Positions 11,240-22,390 of a stretch of DNA of 64,000 nt are shown in pieces; position 1 is the stretch's first letter; each line of letters begins with the position of its first letter. The stretch comes from Echinometra lucunter (Eukaryota; Echinodermata; Echinoidea; Camarodonta; Echinometridae): contig CM057165.1 of the NCBI GenBank assembly GCA_029962745.1, forward strand, positions 22,530,657-22,594,656, given 5' to 3'. Made by a program: the position numbers and the translations under genes. The notes under the pieces were generated by a model that had not been told where the DNA came from, searched no databases, and saw only the letters and a program-made list of their open reading frames with translations.

Positions 11240-11749
11240 TTAAATATGAATGCAAAAGTCCTACTGAGTCCAAACATTTGCGTATGTTGTATGATTGTAG
11301 TTTCAGTTTGTGAAAAAAGTAAAAATTTACAATCCTAAAACCAGCTAGCTATTCGACACTTTTTGGATTACTTCCTGCAAACCAAAATAAGAAGTGAATT
11401 TGTTCAAGTACAGTTATTTATGATGTTATATATAAGATAAGTGCCCACACATGCCCAGTCGAGTAATTTTGATTCATATTTCAGGAATTTTTTTTTAAAT
11501 ATGAATGCAAAAGTCCTACTGGGTCCAAAAATTTGCGTATGGTTGTATGATTGCAGTTTCAGTTTGTGAAAAAAGTAAAAATTTACAATCCTAAAACCCG
11601 CTATTCGACACTTTTTTTATTACTTCCTGCAAACCAAAAATAAGAAGTGCATTTGTTCAAGTACAGTTTAGTTTTTTTTATGATGTTATATATCAGATTA
11701 GTGCCCGCACATGCCCAGTCGAGTAATTTTGATTCATATTTCAGGAAAT
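11240..11749. repeat. Tandem duplication of an approximately 255-bp unit
   Basis: Two head-to-tail copies start at about 11240 and 11495 with TTAAATATGAATGCAAAAG and end with GATTCATATTTCAGGAA. They share GTGAAAAAAGTAAAAATTTAC, TTACTTCCTGCAAACCAAAA and ATGCCCAGTCGAGTAATTTT. Differences are small indels and substitutions, so the duplication is fairly recent. The function is unknown; it is next to the possible NTR exon. Confidence 0.9.
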
Positions 11750-11845
11750 TTTGCCCATTTTTTCCCCCGCTTGCCTCCTGTAAATGTAAGCACTGTGTAC
11801 TACTCGTATATTAGACGAGTGGTAGCGAAAAGTGATTATCATTAC

Positions 11846-12069
11846 AAAAGCATATTTCCCTTTGAAAATGGCCCGTAAGTCTGCAGCCAGGCAGAAATCT
11901 TTTGTAGACGTGTATCTGTAAGGAACATCTAGTTGAGCACATGCCCGACACATTTTTCCTTGCGGCATCGAACACGGTACAAAGGGAATGAACAGGATAT
12001 GCCTCCAGCGCTTCAAACCTTCTTGGTATGTTTGAATATAGAGAGGCACGCATGGACTGGAATCGGGAA
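11846..12069 (-). CDS. Possible exon: NTR/TIMP-like cysteine-rich module
   Basis: After a good acceptor (ACATTTCAG| at 12071-12070) the minus strand stays open in phase 1 and encodes a Cys-rich stretch: SPCVPLY, then FIPFVPCSMPQGKMCRAC, then YTSTKDFCLAADLRAIFKGK. The pattern C-x-x-C-(about 14)-F-C-x-A-A-D-x-x-x-x-x-K resembles the start of netrin-like (NTR/C345C/TIMP) modules. The donor is uncertain; GCTTTT|GTAATG would end the exon at 11846 in phase 0. The strand and entry phase match the SRCR exons upstream and the F5/8C exons downstream. The frame stays open past the proposed donor to about 11741. It could instead be chance open frame. Confidence 0.4.
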
Positions 12070-12851
12070 CTGAAATGTTACATGTTTAAGATACAGAGAC
12101 TGAAGGATTAAGATTAACAAAAAGGGATTAAGATTAAGATATGGAACAGAAATGTTTACACTTAAGAGGACAATATTACTGAGTAAATTTATATGAATGT
12201 TGTGTTATATGCGTTTTATACTGGGACCCTACTTCTTATGCGATTAAGGAACGGCTGCAGGTGTCCCATGGTGGAAGGTTCGGGCATGGAAGATTGTCTC
12301 CGTCCAATAAAGAAAGAAAAGAGCATATCAGTAACTCCGGGTTTATCGTTTGAGCTGTTGAGTATGGAGTGATGTGACTTTTCCCCCTCCCCTAATCCAA
12401 GTCCTTGCAACTCGGCCCCTCTACACTATATTAAAGAGAAAATAATCAAGAGAAATGATTCAGAGGAAAACGCAGCATAACTATAACAGCACACCTTTTA
12501 AAGTGAATTTGAATGAAACTCTAATCTTCAGTGTCCAACCCACCTTATACTTGAATATAGAATAGCAGAGAAGAAAGGTAAATTGAACTCCCATTTTAAG
12601 AAATGGTCACTTTCATTCTTGTAGAATTTCAGCTCCCCCCCCCCCCCCCGGTCGGTATATGAAAATCTATATTTCTTATTGACAATCATGTTATTTGTTA
12701 TGTTTTTCGTTTTTTGGTTATTTCATTTCAAATCTTACTGTAATTCTGTGGAGTCTCACCTCCCCTGATAGCAGACGGACGTCTGTAAGACGTCATGAAC
12801 TGGTCATAAACTGGTCCACACGTCATATGTCGTATACACGACTAATTTACG
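12070..12851. other. Intron sequence, no gene seen
   Basis: No exon was recognised. A poly-C run of about 14 lies near 12635-12649. Near 12765-12850 the sequence becomes rich in ACGTC motifs, leading into the tandem array that follows. Confidence 0.4.
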
Positions 12852-13060
12852 ACAACCTTATGACGTCTTTAAGTAACCAAAATTTTCTCAAATTTTGTTT
12901 GAACATGAGATGACATATTTTACGTCGAATATTTACCACTTTTTAACGTCTTTTTCAAAGACCAGAACAAGACGTATTTTTACGTCAGTTATTACCAACT
13001 TTATAACAGCTTTTTTCAAGACCATAATATGACATGTTTACGTCAGTTTTACGTCGTGAT
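12852..13060. repeat. ACGTC-rich tandem repeat, approximately 59-bp period
   Basis: TTTACGTC recurs at about 12920, 12980 and 13037. The units between share TTATTACCAAC/CACTTT, TTTTTCAA(A)GACCA and GACATATTTTACGTC-type sequence. The preceding 90 bp carry further GACGTC/ACGTC words in less regular spacing. ACGTC is the core of CREB/ATF sites, but repeat periodicity explains the recurrence equally well. Confidence 0.6.
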
Positions 13061-13684
13061 ACGATTGTAATAGTTGATCGTGAATCATGAATATTCATGA
13101 ATGACCAAAAATGACTAAACTTCGTGGAAAAAAAGGAAGATAACATTTGAATTTTAACATTTTATTCAATGATTGCACTGCTGATTTAATGAACAATGTA
13201 CTTCCATGTTGAACACCATTCAGTTAACGTCATGGGCAGGGTATTTCAGAATGCATCAAGAAATTGTAATTTGTAACTGTTTTTCAAGCACTACACTACA
13301 GTCCATATATATAGTAATGTCGATACAAAGCATCAGTAGTTAGGTATAGGATGTAGGATGTTAGGATATAGAACTAGTATAGGACGATCTATAGGCTAGA
13401 GCATTAACAAGGATAATTAACATTATCAGGGTGTAAATTTGTTATGGTTGTTGAGTTTATTTTTCAATAAAAACACAAATACACAAAAAATACCAAGGAA
13501 TTCTAAGGTGATCCTTCACTATATTAAAGATAGCAAGAAAATGGTAATGAGCTCATAAAACAGGCAAACAGCATAATTCATATACTAAGAATACCAAAAC
13601 GCTATGGTTTGGCACGAATGACGTACTAATTGTCCGTAATACGAATTGCTTAAAACATCAGAAGGATAGCAACATTTTTCTTAC

Positions 13685-13993
13685 CATGAGGAAGGCAGAC
13701 AACGCTGGCGTCTTCATAATGGCCGCAGGGACGTCGCCCTATACTGTTGTGCGAACAATCGAAGATGTCTGTTTCATTGCCCGTGCAGTGGACATCGTCA
13801 ATCCAAACAGGACCGTTGCCCTGGCCGAAGTGGGCATTGGACAAGGCAGTGAGAGCAACCCGATACCCTAGACTTCTGCAGACTACACGCGCGTCGCTGA
13901 TGTCCCAGCTGTCATCACAGACGGTTCCCCAACTTCCGTTATAAAACACTTCCACCCTGCCTTTGTGCGCTTCGTTACCATTCACGAGTCGAA
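13685..13993 (-). CDS. Exon encoding a complete SRCR domain (second in transcript order)
   Basis: One 309-nt exon (103 codons, phase 1-1) encodes a whole scavenger receptor cysteine-rich domain, an extracellular ligand-binding module. It begins RLVNG after acceptor CTTTGCAG|. It continues GRVEVFYNGSWGTVCDDSW, DARVVCRSLGY, AHFGQGNGPVWIDDVHC and CGHYEDASVVC, and ends at donor CATG|GTAAG. Six cysteines are present. The two that distinguish eight-cysteine group B domains are missing: the N-terminal KC(S)G position, and the Cys of LGC, which is Tyr here. This is the group A cysteine set in a single exon. It has the same length and phase as the exon at 18232-18540, so the two probably arose by exon duplication. 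Splice signals are strong. Confidence 0.93.
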
Positions 13994-14439
13994 CTGCAAA
14001 GAGATTAAGTTATTATTCGATCAAGGATCACATTTAAGAAATAACTAAATTTCTGAAGCATTAATCATTCTAAGCGAATTCAACATCATTAGCTTAAAGA
14101 CTTCTTATTTGAAGATTAACTATTTGAAGATCAACACATTTTATTCTGGACCTGGGCACGGATTTTAAGAAATTACATCAGATCAGAAAGAAGAAAGTGA
14201 AGTTCTTTTAAAAATAGCTTAATTGGAAATTTGGAACGGTTAATGTAGAAACTCATTTAAAAAATAGTGTCTTGACCGAAATAATAAATTTTGTTTCAAT
14301 ATTTTAAAATGGGCCATAAGATACTTTTCAAGCACTGTGAAAAATTGTGATTTTGGTACTTTCAACGATTCAAGAATGATCATTTAAAAACAACTGCATT
14401 AGGGATAAGCATTCTTTAAAAAAATATTATATTGGCAAT
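13994..14439. other. Intron sequence between SRCR exon and foldback
   Basis: AT-rich sequence with no exon or repeat that I can identify. Confidence 0.4.
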
Positions 14440-15970
14440 GATTACTTGAAAAGGAAAAGAGGGAGAGAAAAAGAAGAAAGAAAGAAAAAAGAGGGAAGGA
14501 AAGAAGAGAAAATCAGAAGAAGAAAAAAAAGAGGAAAAGACCGGGATTGAAGAAAAGAAAAGAGAGAGGGGGGGAGAAGGAGCAAACAAGAAAAGAAAAC
14601 TAAGAAAAGGAAGAAGAAAGAAAAAGAAGAAAGAAAAAGAAGAAGAGAGAGAAAGAAGCGGAAAAGAAAATTACGTGATAGGAAAAGAGCGAAAAAGGCA
14701 CAATGATCCCTCTTGCTTGGAGGCAGCCAAGTCAGTAAATTATGTGTTCCTCCTCCCGCTTGCGTAACTCCTGGAGACATCCTAGGCGGTGGATCATGCG
14801 TTTTTCTCCGATCTTGCGTTCCTCATCCCTCGCTCCAGAACATCTCATCACGCCGCAGATTTTGAAGTTGGTGATGGAGTGCCCCGGGCGCGCGTTTCCG
14901 TTTTACGCCACAGCCTAAGCAGTTTTGCGATTAATTGCATCAAACGTGCTGGTTTCAAAGTCTAGGTTTTGTTTCAGCCAGAGATTCAGCTCTCCTACCA
15001 CTGCACTGAACAGCGGTTCACGCGACGATCGTGTATGTGTACAGAGAGAATAGATGAAAGAGACGGCAAAGAAATACAGAAGGAAAAGGGAGGAAAAGGG
15101 GCCTTCAAGGAACTGAAGGCGAAGAAACAGACGAGAGGATTGCCCAAAGAAATGTAAAAAAAAAAGAAAAGATAGGCTTAGAAGTCCATGAAGGAAAGGG
15201 AAAGGTATTAAATAAAAGAAAAACACGAAGAAATAGGGAATTCTGTATCCTCTGTTCTTTCTTCATGTATTTCTTTATTCTTCCTCTCATCTATCCTCTC
15301 CCATGTCCTATGTTTTTATTTGTTCTTCCTTCCATCTAGCTTCTTCCTCTCCATATGTATTTCATTGTTTTTTTCTCCTTGAGATAAGATCAGGCTCAGC
15401 CATAGAACTCTATGGGCTCAGCTCGTTCGCGCACATTTACAATGTATGATGTGCATGCATGCAGTGGATATCTTGCAACTATGTCTTGCAATGGCTGTGC
15501 TGCTGCGCTGTGCGCTGAGGACTTAGACTCTTTCACCATAGCACTTGTAGGATTTTTTCGCGAAACTGCCCGCGCGCCCCGGGCCCCGGGAGATTGAAAT
15601 GTTGTGCAACTGGAAGCCCTGTCGTGTGCAGTCGGATTGATCGTAGATGTTCATTCGTGCGATCGGCCATCCTCCGATCAATCGGCCATCTACGCTCAAT
15701 CTGACTGCACACAACAGGGCTTCCAGTTGCATAACATTTCAATCTCCCGGGGCATTCCATCACCAACTTCGAAATCTGCGGCGTGATGAGATGTTCTGGA
15801 GCGAGGGATGAGGAACGCAAGTTCCGAGAAGAACGCATGATCCACCGCCTAGGAGGTCTCCAACCTAACGGTATTAACGCTGCCTTCCGCTCCTTTCCGA
15901 TGAACTCTTAGTTTAGTTGTCATTGTCCTTGCTTTTCGTTTTTCCGGTTTGTTGTCTTTCTTCCACCCTT

Positions 15971-16001
<31 letters not shown>

Positions 16002-16310
16002 CTCTTCTCTCCCTTTCCTCTTCTTCTCCCGGTTTTTTTGTTCACTTTCTTCTTTTTACTCTCTCTCTCTCTGTCATTTCCTCTTTTCTCTCCTTTTCCT
16101 CTTTTTTCTTTTCTCTCTTTCTCTTTTTCTTTTTTCCTTCTTCTCTTCTTCTCTCTCTTTCTCTCTTTCTTCTCCTCTCGGTTTCTCTCTTTCTCGCAGG
16201 CTTCTTTTTTGCTTCTTCTTTCTGTCTCCCTCTTTTCCTTCTTTCTTTCTCTCTCCCCTCCTGTTTCCGTCTCTTTCATTTTATTTGAGCTCATGTATTT
16301 CTTTGTTACG
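14440..16310. mobile_element. Large foldback with purine/pyrimidine-rich arms
   Basis: Positions 14450-14665 are almost pure purine (GA-rich) and 15950-16270 almost pure pyrimidine (CT-rich), in mirrored orientation. Inside these, about 14758-14895 and about 15757-15865 are matching inverted repeats (CTAGGCGGTGGATCATGCG; TCATCCCTCGCTCCAGAACA and complements). A further inverted pair at about 15588-15660 and 15685-15756 has arms sharing TGCAACTGGAAGCCCTGT and ATTGAAATGTTGTGCAAC-type sequence. Long open frames of low-complexity Ser/Leu/Phe or Lys/Glu here are artefacts of the CT/GA tracts. The interior shows no transposase. Confidence 0.7.
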
Positions 16311-16558
16311 TAATGTCGCCACTCTGTCTGGTGCGCTAACGCCTAGGACTTCAGCAGAGTGTGCGCGCTGTTTACTGATCATGATAAATGGCGCATTTTC
16401 AAATTGACATTAAACACTTGATAAAGCCCTAAGGGCGAAAATTCGTGAAATTTCTTTGGTTTACGGAGTTTTTTATTCGTTTTTAATTTTTTGATATGTC
16501 ACCAACTCCGAGCAGAACACTATCCTTTGTGTGTATATATACATATATATATATATAT

Positions 16559-18048
16559 ACAGCGTGTCCCAGAATAAACGAAACCGAGATTGATCGATGT
16601 TTAATCATCTTAATCACAGTTATGATTTAACAAGTGGCACATATTTGTAAAGCTGAGACCCTCTTCTTTCATGCGATGTCACTCTTTATGATATATATTT
16701 TACGCATGAGTGAATAAAGACAGTGTGAAGTTGGGTAAGCAAAAATTCGTTTGGCCAACGATGTTTGAACTTCAAAGAGATAATCATATTTCTAAAAAGT
16801 TCATTTTCTGCCCTTTCGCTTGACACCTCAATCGGGAAAAAATGAACCAGGGATGACAGAGATAACTTAAATTGAAATATTGATTGCATTTGCTTGATTG
16901 CTAAAATCATTTGTTTCTGAACAACTTCTCACCAATTGTTCGCACCAATTATTCGCATGAATGGATGCGGAGATGGTCATGCGTGATCTAAAACTTTCGT
17001 GTAGAGACTCCCCCTATCCCACCCTCCTCAATCCCTCCCGGAACCCAAACTCTACAATCCCCCTAGCTCCCTCTTCCTCCCTCGTTATGTGTGTATTGTG
17101 TTATGGTCGTTTTTCATCTGATGGACAGATTTAGTGAAACAACACTGCATAACTGATAAATTGCATGTTAAAACCCATCCCTCCCACCCTCCTCATCCCC
17201 ACCCCATCCTCAACCCCACTCGGAACTCCAAACCATTAACTCTTCACCCCTTCACACTTCCTCTCGCTCCCTCTGTATGCGTGCTTTGTGTGTTGATGTC
17301 ATGGTCGTTTGTTCATTTATTTAGTCAAGCACCACTGCATAGCTGTCAAAACTTAAAGAATTAGTTTCTTTCCATAAAAGCTATTCATAAATTGAACCAG
17401 ACATGGCCCTGCTAGACAGGTAGCAACATCAGCAACTTGCTGAAGGCTCTCGAGCTCAGAACGTCCCTATTTTGTTACTAGAAACACTCGTTGATCAATC
17501 TGTTGCTACTGCAAGTTAATGAAAACATAGTTCATTATTGATAAGCTGTTATCATTTTTGTGAGGTATTGTACTCACCACTCCATTTTCTTGATGATTAA
17601 CCATGCATGAAGTCTTTTGTCTTCTTTGTTCACTGCTAGGACAGACAGCGAATGCAAACGGATTCATGTAGTAAATCCTGGAAATGCAAGCATCACTTTA
17701 CACGAACAGAGCTTAGTCATCCCCAACTCATTTTCATCCATTGAGGAGTCATATTAAAGAGCAGAAAATTAACTATTCAGAAGTATTACTTTCATATCAC
17801 AATAACAGAAATATTTTCAAAGCTGTCTCTTTGAATTTGGGGTATGGTTGTGCAAAGGACTTTTGTTAGCCCTTCTTCATATTCTTCTAATTCACTCATG
17901 TGTGAAGTATGTATCATATGAGTGTTATCTAATGAAAGAAGAGAGTCTAAGCTTTACGAATATGTATTAGTTATTAATCAAAATTGTGATTAAGATATGA
18001 ATAAACATGGATACATCTCGGTTTCGTTTTTTTATGGAACATACTGTA
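16559..18048. mobile_element. Non-autonomous mariner-like element, copy 1
   Basis: Inverted ends: ACAGCGTGTCCCAGAATAAA at the left, and sequence ending TTTCGTTTTTTTATGGAACATACTGT at the right. TA-rich sequence flanks both ends, as expected for Tc1/mariner-type TA targets. A second copy begins at 32631. The interior (1.49 kb) has no transposase frame. It contains a two-unit tandem repeat of C-rich blocks (about 16990-17350) with CCCACCCTCCTCA and CCTCGTTATG/GTGTATTGTG motifs. The assignment to mariner rests on end sequence and TA flanks alone. Confidence 0.7.
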
Positions 18049-18231
18049 TATATGAATTTAAGCTGCCAAATCTCCTGAGCTTGATGGAGGTGTTAATTTA
18101 GGGACAAGCTTTCAGACTACATTAAGTTTGCAAGAAATATAAGAAAGGAAGTAACAGCTAAACAGTAAACAGCTAAATGAAGTAAACAGGTAAATGAAAA
18201 GAGAGTAAAAGTAGCTAAGTAAACGATATAC

Positions 18232-18540
18232 CCTTTGGATGGCATCTGACCCCAACGTCCTCAAAATGTCCGCAGCTATTGTTGCCAATACCACTATGAC
18301 TGCAACTGAATATGCTGCTCTCGTTTCCAGCACAGTCCACGTGATCAAGAAGTACAGTCCCAGTACCTTCTCCGAAGTAGGCGTTGTAGAAAGTCAAGAT
18401 TTGATCTGGGTACCCAACACTTCGACAGAGTATCTTAGATTCATTACTGGACCAGGATTGACCACAAACTGTACCCCAAGTACCTTCTTGAAAGACTTCA
18501 ACACGACCTTCGTTGGAGCTACTGCCGTTAACGAGACGGA
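18232..18540 (-). CDS. Exon encoding a complete SRCR domain (first in transcript order)
   Basis: A 309-nt exon (103 codons, phase 1-1) with acceptor CAATCCTTATAG| and donor AAAGG|GTATATCG. It encodes RLVNGSSSNEGRVEVF, GTWGTVCGQSW, SKILCRSVGYP, YFGEGTGTVLLDHVDC, and CGHFEDVGVRC near the end. These are the defining SRCR blocks. As in the exon at 13685-13993 there are six cysteines and Tyr replaces the group B cysteine after VG. The usual Asp-Asp after TVC is GQ here. SRCR domains act outside the cell in pathogen or ligand binding. The next exon upstream that I can identify is the linker at 49733-49771, 31 kb away across a transposon-filled interval. Confidence 0.93.
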
Positions 18541-19649
18541 CTATAAGGATTGAAGAAAATCAAAACCAATCAGACGATTTTAGCTTGGAAAAATAAGGAT
18601 AGTATTCATTTACCAATAACCTCATTGGTAAAGAATGATAGGGAGCGGGGATACCATATTCACATATGCACATTTTTTTTCTGGAGGGAAGATAATGTCC
18701 ACGCACCCCACGCGCAACATATATTTCGAAATTTGTAGGTAAAAAAATAATACGATAAAATCATAATCTCCAGTATTCCTATATATTATTATCCTCATCA
18801 TGATACCATAATCATCATCAATGTAGGTATTGTAAAGACTTTGATTCTTATTAATTTCTTTGTACAATCGCGCTCGCTCGCTTTCGTTAATAAAATGTTC
18901 ATACTTTAAACACAGTATATTTCCCACTGTATACTTCTCACGGGCTTTATTTTGTGTCCTAGACCACTCGCATGCACATCAATACTTTATGGTTTAAAAA
19001 AGGTGACAAAAAATAAAACATAAACATTCTCATGTATTCATGCTCTTGTTTCCCAAGGTATGCTCATATGCCTGAAACCATAATTGTAATATTATACTTC
19101 TTAAATTGCCAAGAATTCCGATTTGTCAGTCGCTCATTTGCCACACGTGCAAATCGGCACAAAAATACTTAAAAATTGGCAGAAGGACAACTCTGTTTAA
19201 AACAAAAGCTCTGCCAAATTAGCCATTTCTGGGCTTGTTAGCAACATGACTACCCTTAAGACACACCCTATAAAGATTCACTTTGCAATGGAAACACCTT
19301 AAATAATCTTTAAGTCTTTGGTAAATCTCTTCCAGGAGAAATACATTGTTGCATGGCTCTTAAAGAGTTAAGACCACCGCATACTATACGATCCGACTGC
19401 GACAAAATTCTGGAACAAATGGTAATTTGCAATAAATATGAAAGTTTAAACAAGTTAAATTATACTATTTGATGTTCCGAATAAATACAGAATACTAAAA
19501 TCTAAACTTTGGTTAACTGCAAGCCTCTAGTTCGGAGTAAAGGCCAAATCGGCTTCAAATCGTCGTTGGTGGTAAGAGTGCTATGACGTCACTACGATTC
19601 GGAATTGAATTCGCTTTTTGCCAAAGCTGTTATTACCTGATCACAAACA
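18541..19649. other. Intron sequence, no gene seen
   Basis: AT-rich intron sequence upstream of the SRCR exon. No exon, RNA gene or complete mobile element was recognised. Confidence 0.4.
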
Positions 19650-19881
19650 TATATATATATATTGAAGAATGTTGACAAATGCAAACAACTTTGGGAACTC
19701 CCTTGTAAATAATAAACACTGAAAGAAATGAAAATGGGAGAATAATAACTGCGTAGCTCCCTTAATGTTCCCCAGAGCTGTCATCCATTTTGAATCAAGT
19801 GTTGAAACAATGCCTCCGCCGGGAATCGAACCTGGGTCACTGGCTTCGAACGCCAATGCCTTACCACTAGACCACAGAGGC
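19650..19881 (-). mobile_element. tRNA-derived SINE (family B), copy 1
   Basis: On the minus strand a tRNA-like head (19811-19881) has a 7-bp acceptor stem (GCCTCTG...CGGAGGC), A box (TGGTCTAGTGGTAAGG) and B box (GGTTCGATTCC). A body of about 160 bp follows (TGGATGACAGCTCTGGGGAAC, GAGCTACGCA, CTTTCAGTGTTTATTATTTAC), then a TA-rich tail. The same head and body occur at 48994-49235, so this is a SINE family, not a tRNA gene. Confidence 0.85.
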
Positions 19882-19886
19882 GGGCC

Positions 19887-19985
19887 GCGATTTTTTTTTT
19901 CCGTACATGGAAACGCAAATCCTCCTTGTGCGCATGTGCATGGACCTTTCCAGCAAGAAATCCACGCAATCCCACTGTCATGTAC
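19887..19985. repeat. Dispersed repeat, inverted copy at 27785-27945
   Basis: CCGTACATGGAAACGCAAATC, CTTGTGCGCATGTGC, GGACCTTTCC and AATCCACGCAATCCCA recur in reverse complement at 27785-27945. There a segment of about 60 bp (GCACTAATGTCCTTTGGCAAG...) lies between GGTCC and CGCACATGCGCAC. It abuts SINE-B copy 1 on one side and the long-TIR element on the other. Its class is unknown. Confidence 0.7.
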
Positions 19986-20255
19986 GACTCATTGACGATT
20001 GTTAGTAGTCTTCGCGCGCAGACCCTATCGGTGATACTTGTTGCGTGATTTTACTCTATTTCTCCAATAATGCTCATTCTTTCTCTCTCTCTCTCTCTCT
20101 CTCTCCAATGTGCTCGCACTCTCTCTGTCACTCTGTATTAGTACTACTAGTACTCATTTCAAATGTTCTGCTGAGGGCCAGAAAGCCATTAACTAAAAGC
20201 ACACAAATGCTCTTAATTCTGGGCTCTCAACCAACCATGGGATCGATGTTGCTTG

Positions 20256-20260
20256 TACCT

Positions 20261-20291
<31 letters not shown>

Positions 20292-21520
20292 CAGTAGTAG
20301 CAGCAGTAGTAGCAGTAGTAGTAGCAGTAGTAGCAGCAGCAGTAGTAGTAGTAGTAGTATAGTAGTATTAGTAGTCGTAATAGTAGTAGTATAATAGTAG
20401 CAGTAGTAGCAGTAGTAGCAGTAGTAGTATTAGTAGTGGTGGTGGTGGTGGTGGTAGTACTAGTTGAAGTAGTAGTAGTGGTGGTAGTAGTAGTAGTCGT
20501 AGTAGTATAGCAGTAGCCTAGTAGTAGTAGTAGTAGTAGTAGTAGCAGTAGCAGTAGTAGCAGTAGTAGCAGTAGTAGCAGTAGTAGCAGTAGTAGCAGT
20601 GGTAGTAGCAGTAGTAGCAGTAGTAGCAGTAGTAGCAGTAGTAGCAGTAGTAGCAGTGGTAGTAGCAGTAGTAGCAGTAGTAGCAGTAGTAGCAGTGGTA
20701 GTAGCAGTAGTAGCAGTAGTAGCAGTAGTAGCAGTAGTAGCAGTAGTAGCAGTAGTAGCAGTAGTAGCAGTAGTAGTGGTGGTGGTGGTCGTAGTAGTGG
20801 TGGTGGTGGTGGTAGTACTAATTGTTGTAGTAGCAATAGTAGTAGTAGTAGTGGTGGTAATATTAGTAGTATTAGCAGTAGTAGCAGTAGTAGTAGCAGT
20901 AGTAGTAGTAGTAGCGGTGGTGGTGTTGGTAGTACTAGTTGTAGTGGTAGTAGTAGTAGTAGCAGCAGTGGTAGTACAAGTAGTAATAGTAGTAGCAGTA
21001 GTAGCAGTAGTAGTAGTAGTATAGTAGTAGTAGTCGTAAGAGTAGTAGTAGTAGTAGTAGTATAGTAGTAGCAGTAGTAGCAGTAGTAGCAGTAGTAGTA
21101 GCAGTAGTAGTGGTGGTGGTGGTGGTGGTGGTAGTGGTGGTGGTGGTGGTAGTACTAGTTGTTGTAGTAGCAGTAGTAGCAGTAGTAGCAGTGGTAGCAG
21201 CAGTAGTAGCAGTAGTAGCAGTAGTAGTAGCAGTAGTAGCAGTAGTAGCAGTAGTAGTGGTGGTGGTGGTAGTAGTGGTGGTGGTGGTGGTGGTAGTACT
21301 AGTTGTTGTAGTAGCAGTAGTAGCAGTAGTAGCAGTAGTAGCAGTAGTAGTGGTGGTGGTGGTTGTAGTAGTGGTGGTGGTGGTGGTAGTACTAGTTGTT
21401 GTAGTAGCAGTAGTAGCAGTAGTAGCAGTGGTAGTAGTAGTGGTAATAGTAGTAGTAGTAGTGGTAGTAGTAGCAGTAGTAGTGGCAGTAGTAGTAGTGG
21501 TGGTAGTAGTAGTGGTAGTG

Positions 21521-21551
<31 letters not shown>

Positions 21552-21735
21552 TAGTAGTATAGTAGTAGCCTATTAGTAGTAGTAGGAGTAGTAGTAGAAG
21601 AAGTAGTAGTAGTGGTAGTAGTAGTAGTAGTGGTAGTAGTAGTAGTAGTAGTAGTAGTAGAAGTAGTAGTAGTGGTAGTAGTAGTGGTAGTAGTAGTGGT
21701 AGTAGTAGTAGAAGTAGTAGTTGTAGTTGTAGTAG
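20256..21735. repeat. 1.5-kb AGT/AGC/GGT trinucleotide array
   Basis: Continuous trinucleotide repeat dominated by AGT with AGC and GGT variants. Higher-order blocks are visible: runs of GGTGGTGGT followed by AGTACTAGTTGTTGTAGTAGC recur at about 20440, 20790, 21110, 21260 and 21350. It begins directly at the inner edge of the left TIR of the element at 19989-23141. The long poly-Val, poly-Leu and poly-Thr frames are artefacts of the repeat. Confidence 0.95.
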
Positions 21736-21859
21736 GTTGGTAGTTAGTTATTATTTCGTATGCATTTTTTATAATATCATCACTACAATTTTTTTCTATT
21801 ACAGTTGAATTGAAAAGATTTAAAAAAACAGACACTTTAATGTTTATATTGTAACCGCA

Positions 21860-22390
21860 ATGTTCATTTTATTTTTATTATTATTTATCAATTATACTGC
21901 GTTTTCCCATAAGGCCCAAAGCGCTTACAATAAGTCAAACAGTGCAAATACATGTAATTATAATTATGAAATTAATCATATGAGAATCCTAAACTACAAA
22001 CTGCAAAAAAGATGAGTTTTCAATGCCTTTCTGAATATTGTAATTGATGGAGACTAATTGTGAGTGGCAAATCATTCCAGTGTTTTGAAGCTGACACAGT
22101 AAATGTCCTATCACCAGCTAATGTACGAGTAACTGAATGTGTAAGACGAAGAGGATCACTGGCTGACCTCAGTGCTCTGGTGGGTGTGTATAAATTCAAA
22201 CAATTACCCAAATACTTTGGAGTTTGATTATTAAGTATTTTGTACACAAACACAAGTAATTTGAAAATTATTCTCTGTTTCAAAGTAAGCCAGTGCAGTG
22301 AACTCAAAAGTGGTTGAGGAGGATGATCCCTGGAAACCTATAACACTAATCGTGCTGCCCAATTCTGCAGCCATTGAACACGAAGCAACT
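21860..22390 (-). mobile_element. 3' end of an L2/CR1-type LINE
   Basis: The minus strand encodes the conserved C-terminal tail of L2-like reverse transcriptases: LHWLTLKQRIIFKLLVF, then YTPTRALRSASDPL and HWNDLPLTI. It is followed by a 3' UTR end with GCGCTTTGGGCCTTATGGG and ATAATAATAA-type sequence. It lies inside the long-TIR element, so it was inserted there or captured. Confidence 0.8.

Noticed and set aside
15917..16407. Ser/Leu/Phe-rich or Lys/Glu-rich proteins
   Set aside because: Low-complexity CT/GA tract read in several frames; no start context, splice sites or domain.
17566..17650. Donor-like site GTGAGTAC and a small open frame on the minus strand
   Set aside because: It is present in both mariner-like copies (also near 33735), so it belongs to the element.
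19811..19881. tRNA gene on the minus strand (also 48994-49065 and 49420-49491 on plus)
   Set aside because: All are followed by the same SINE body, and their anticodon positions differ (TCG, TCT, TCA), as expected for decaying SINE copies.
20213..21835. Long poly-Val, poly-Leu, poly-Thr/Tyr proteins
   Set aside because: Pure artefacts of the AGT/AGC/GGT trinucleotide array.
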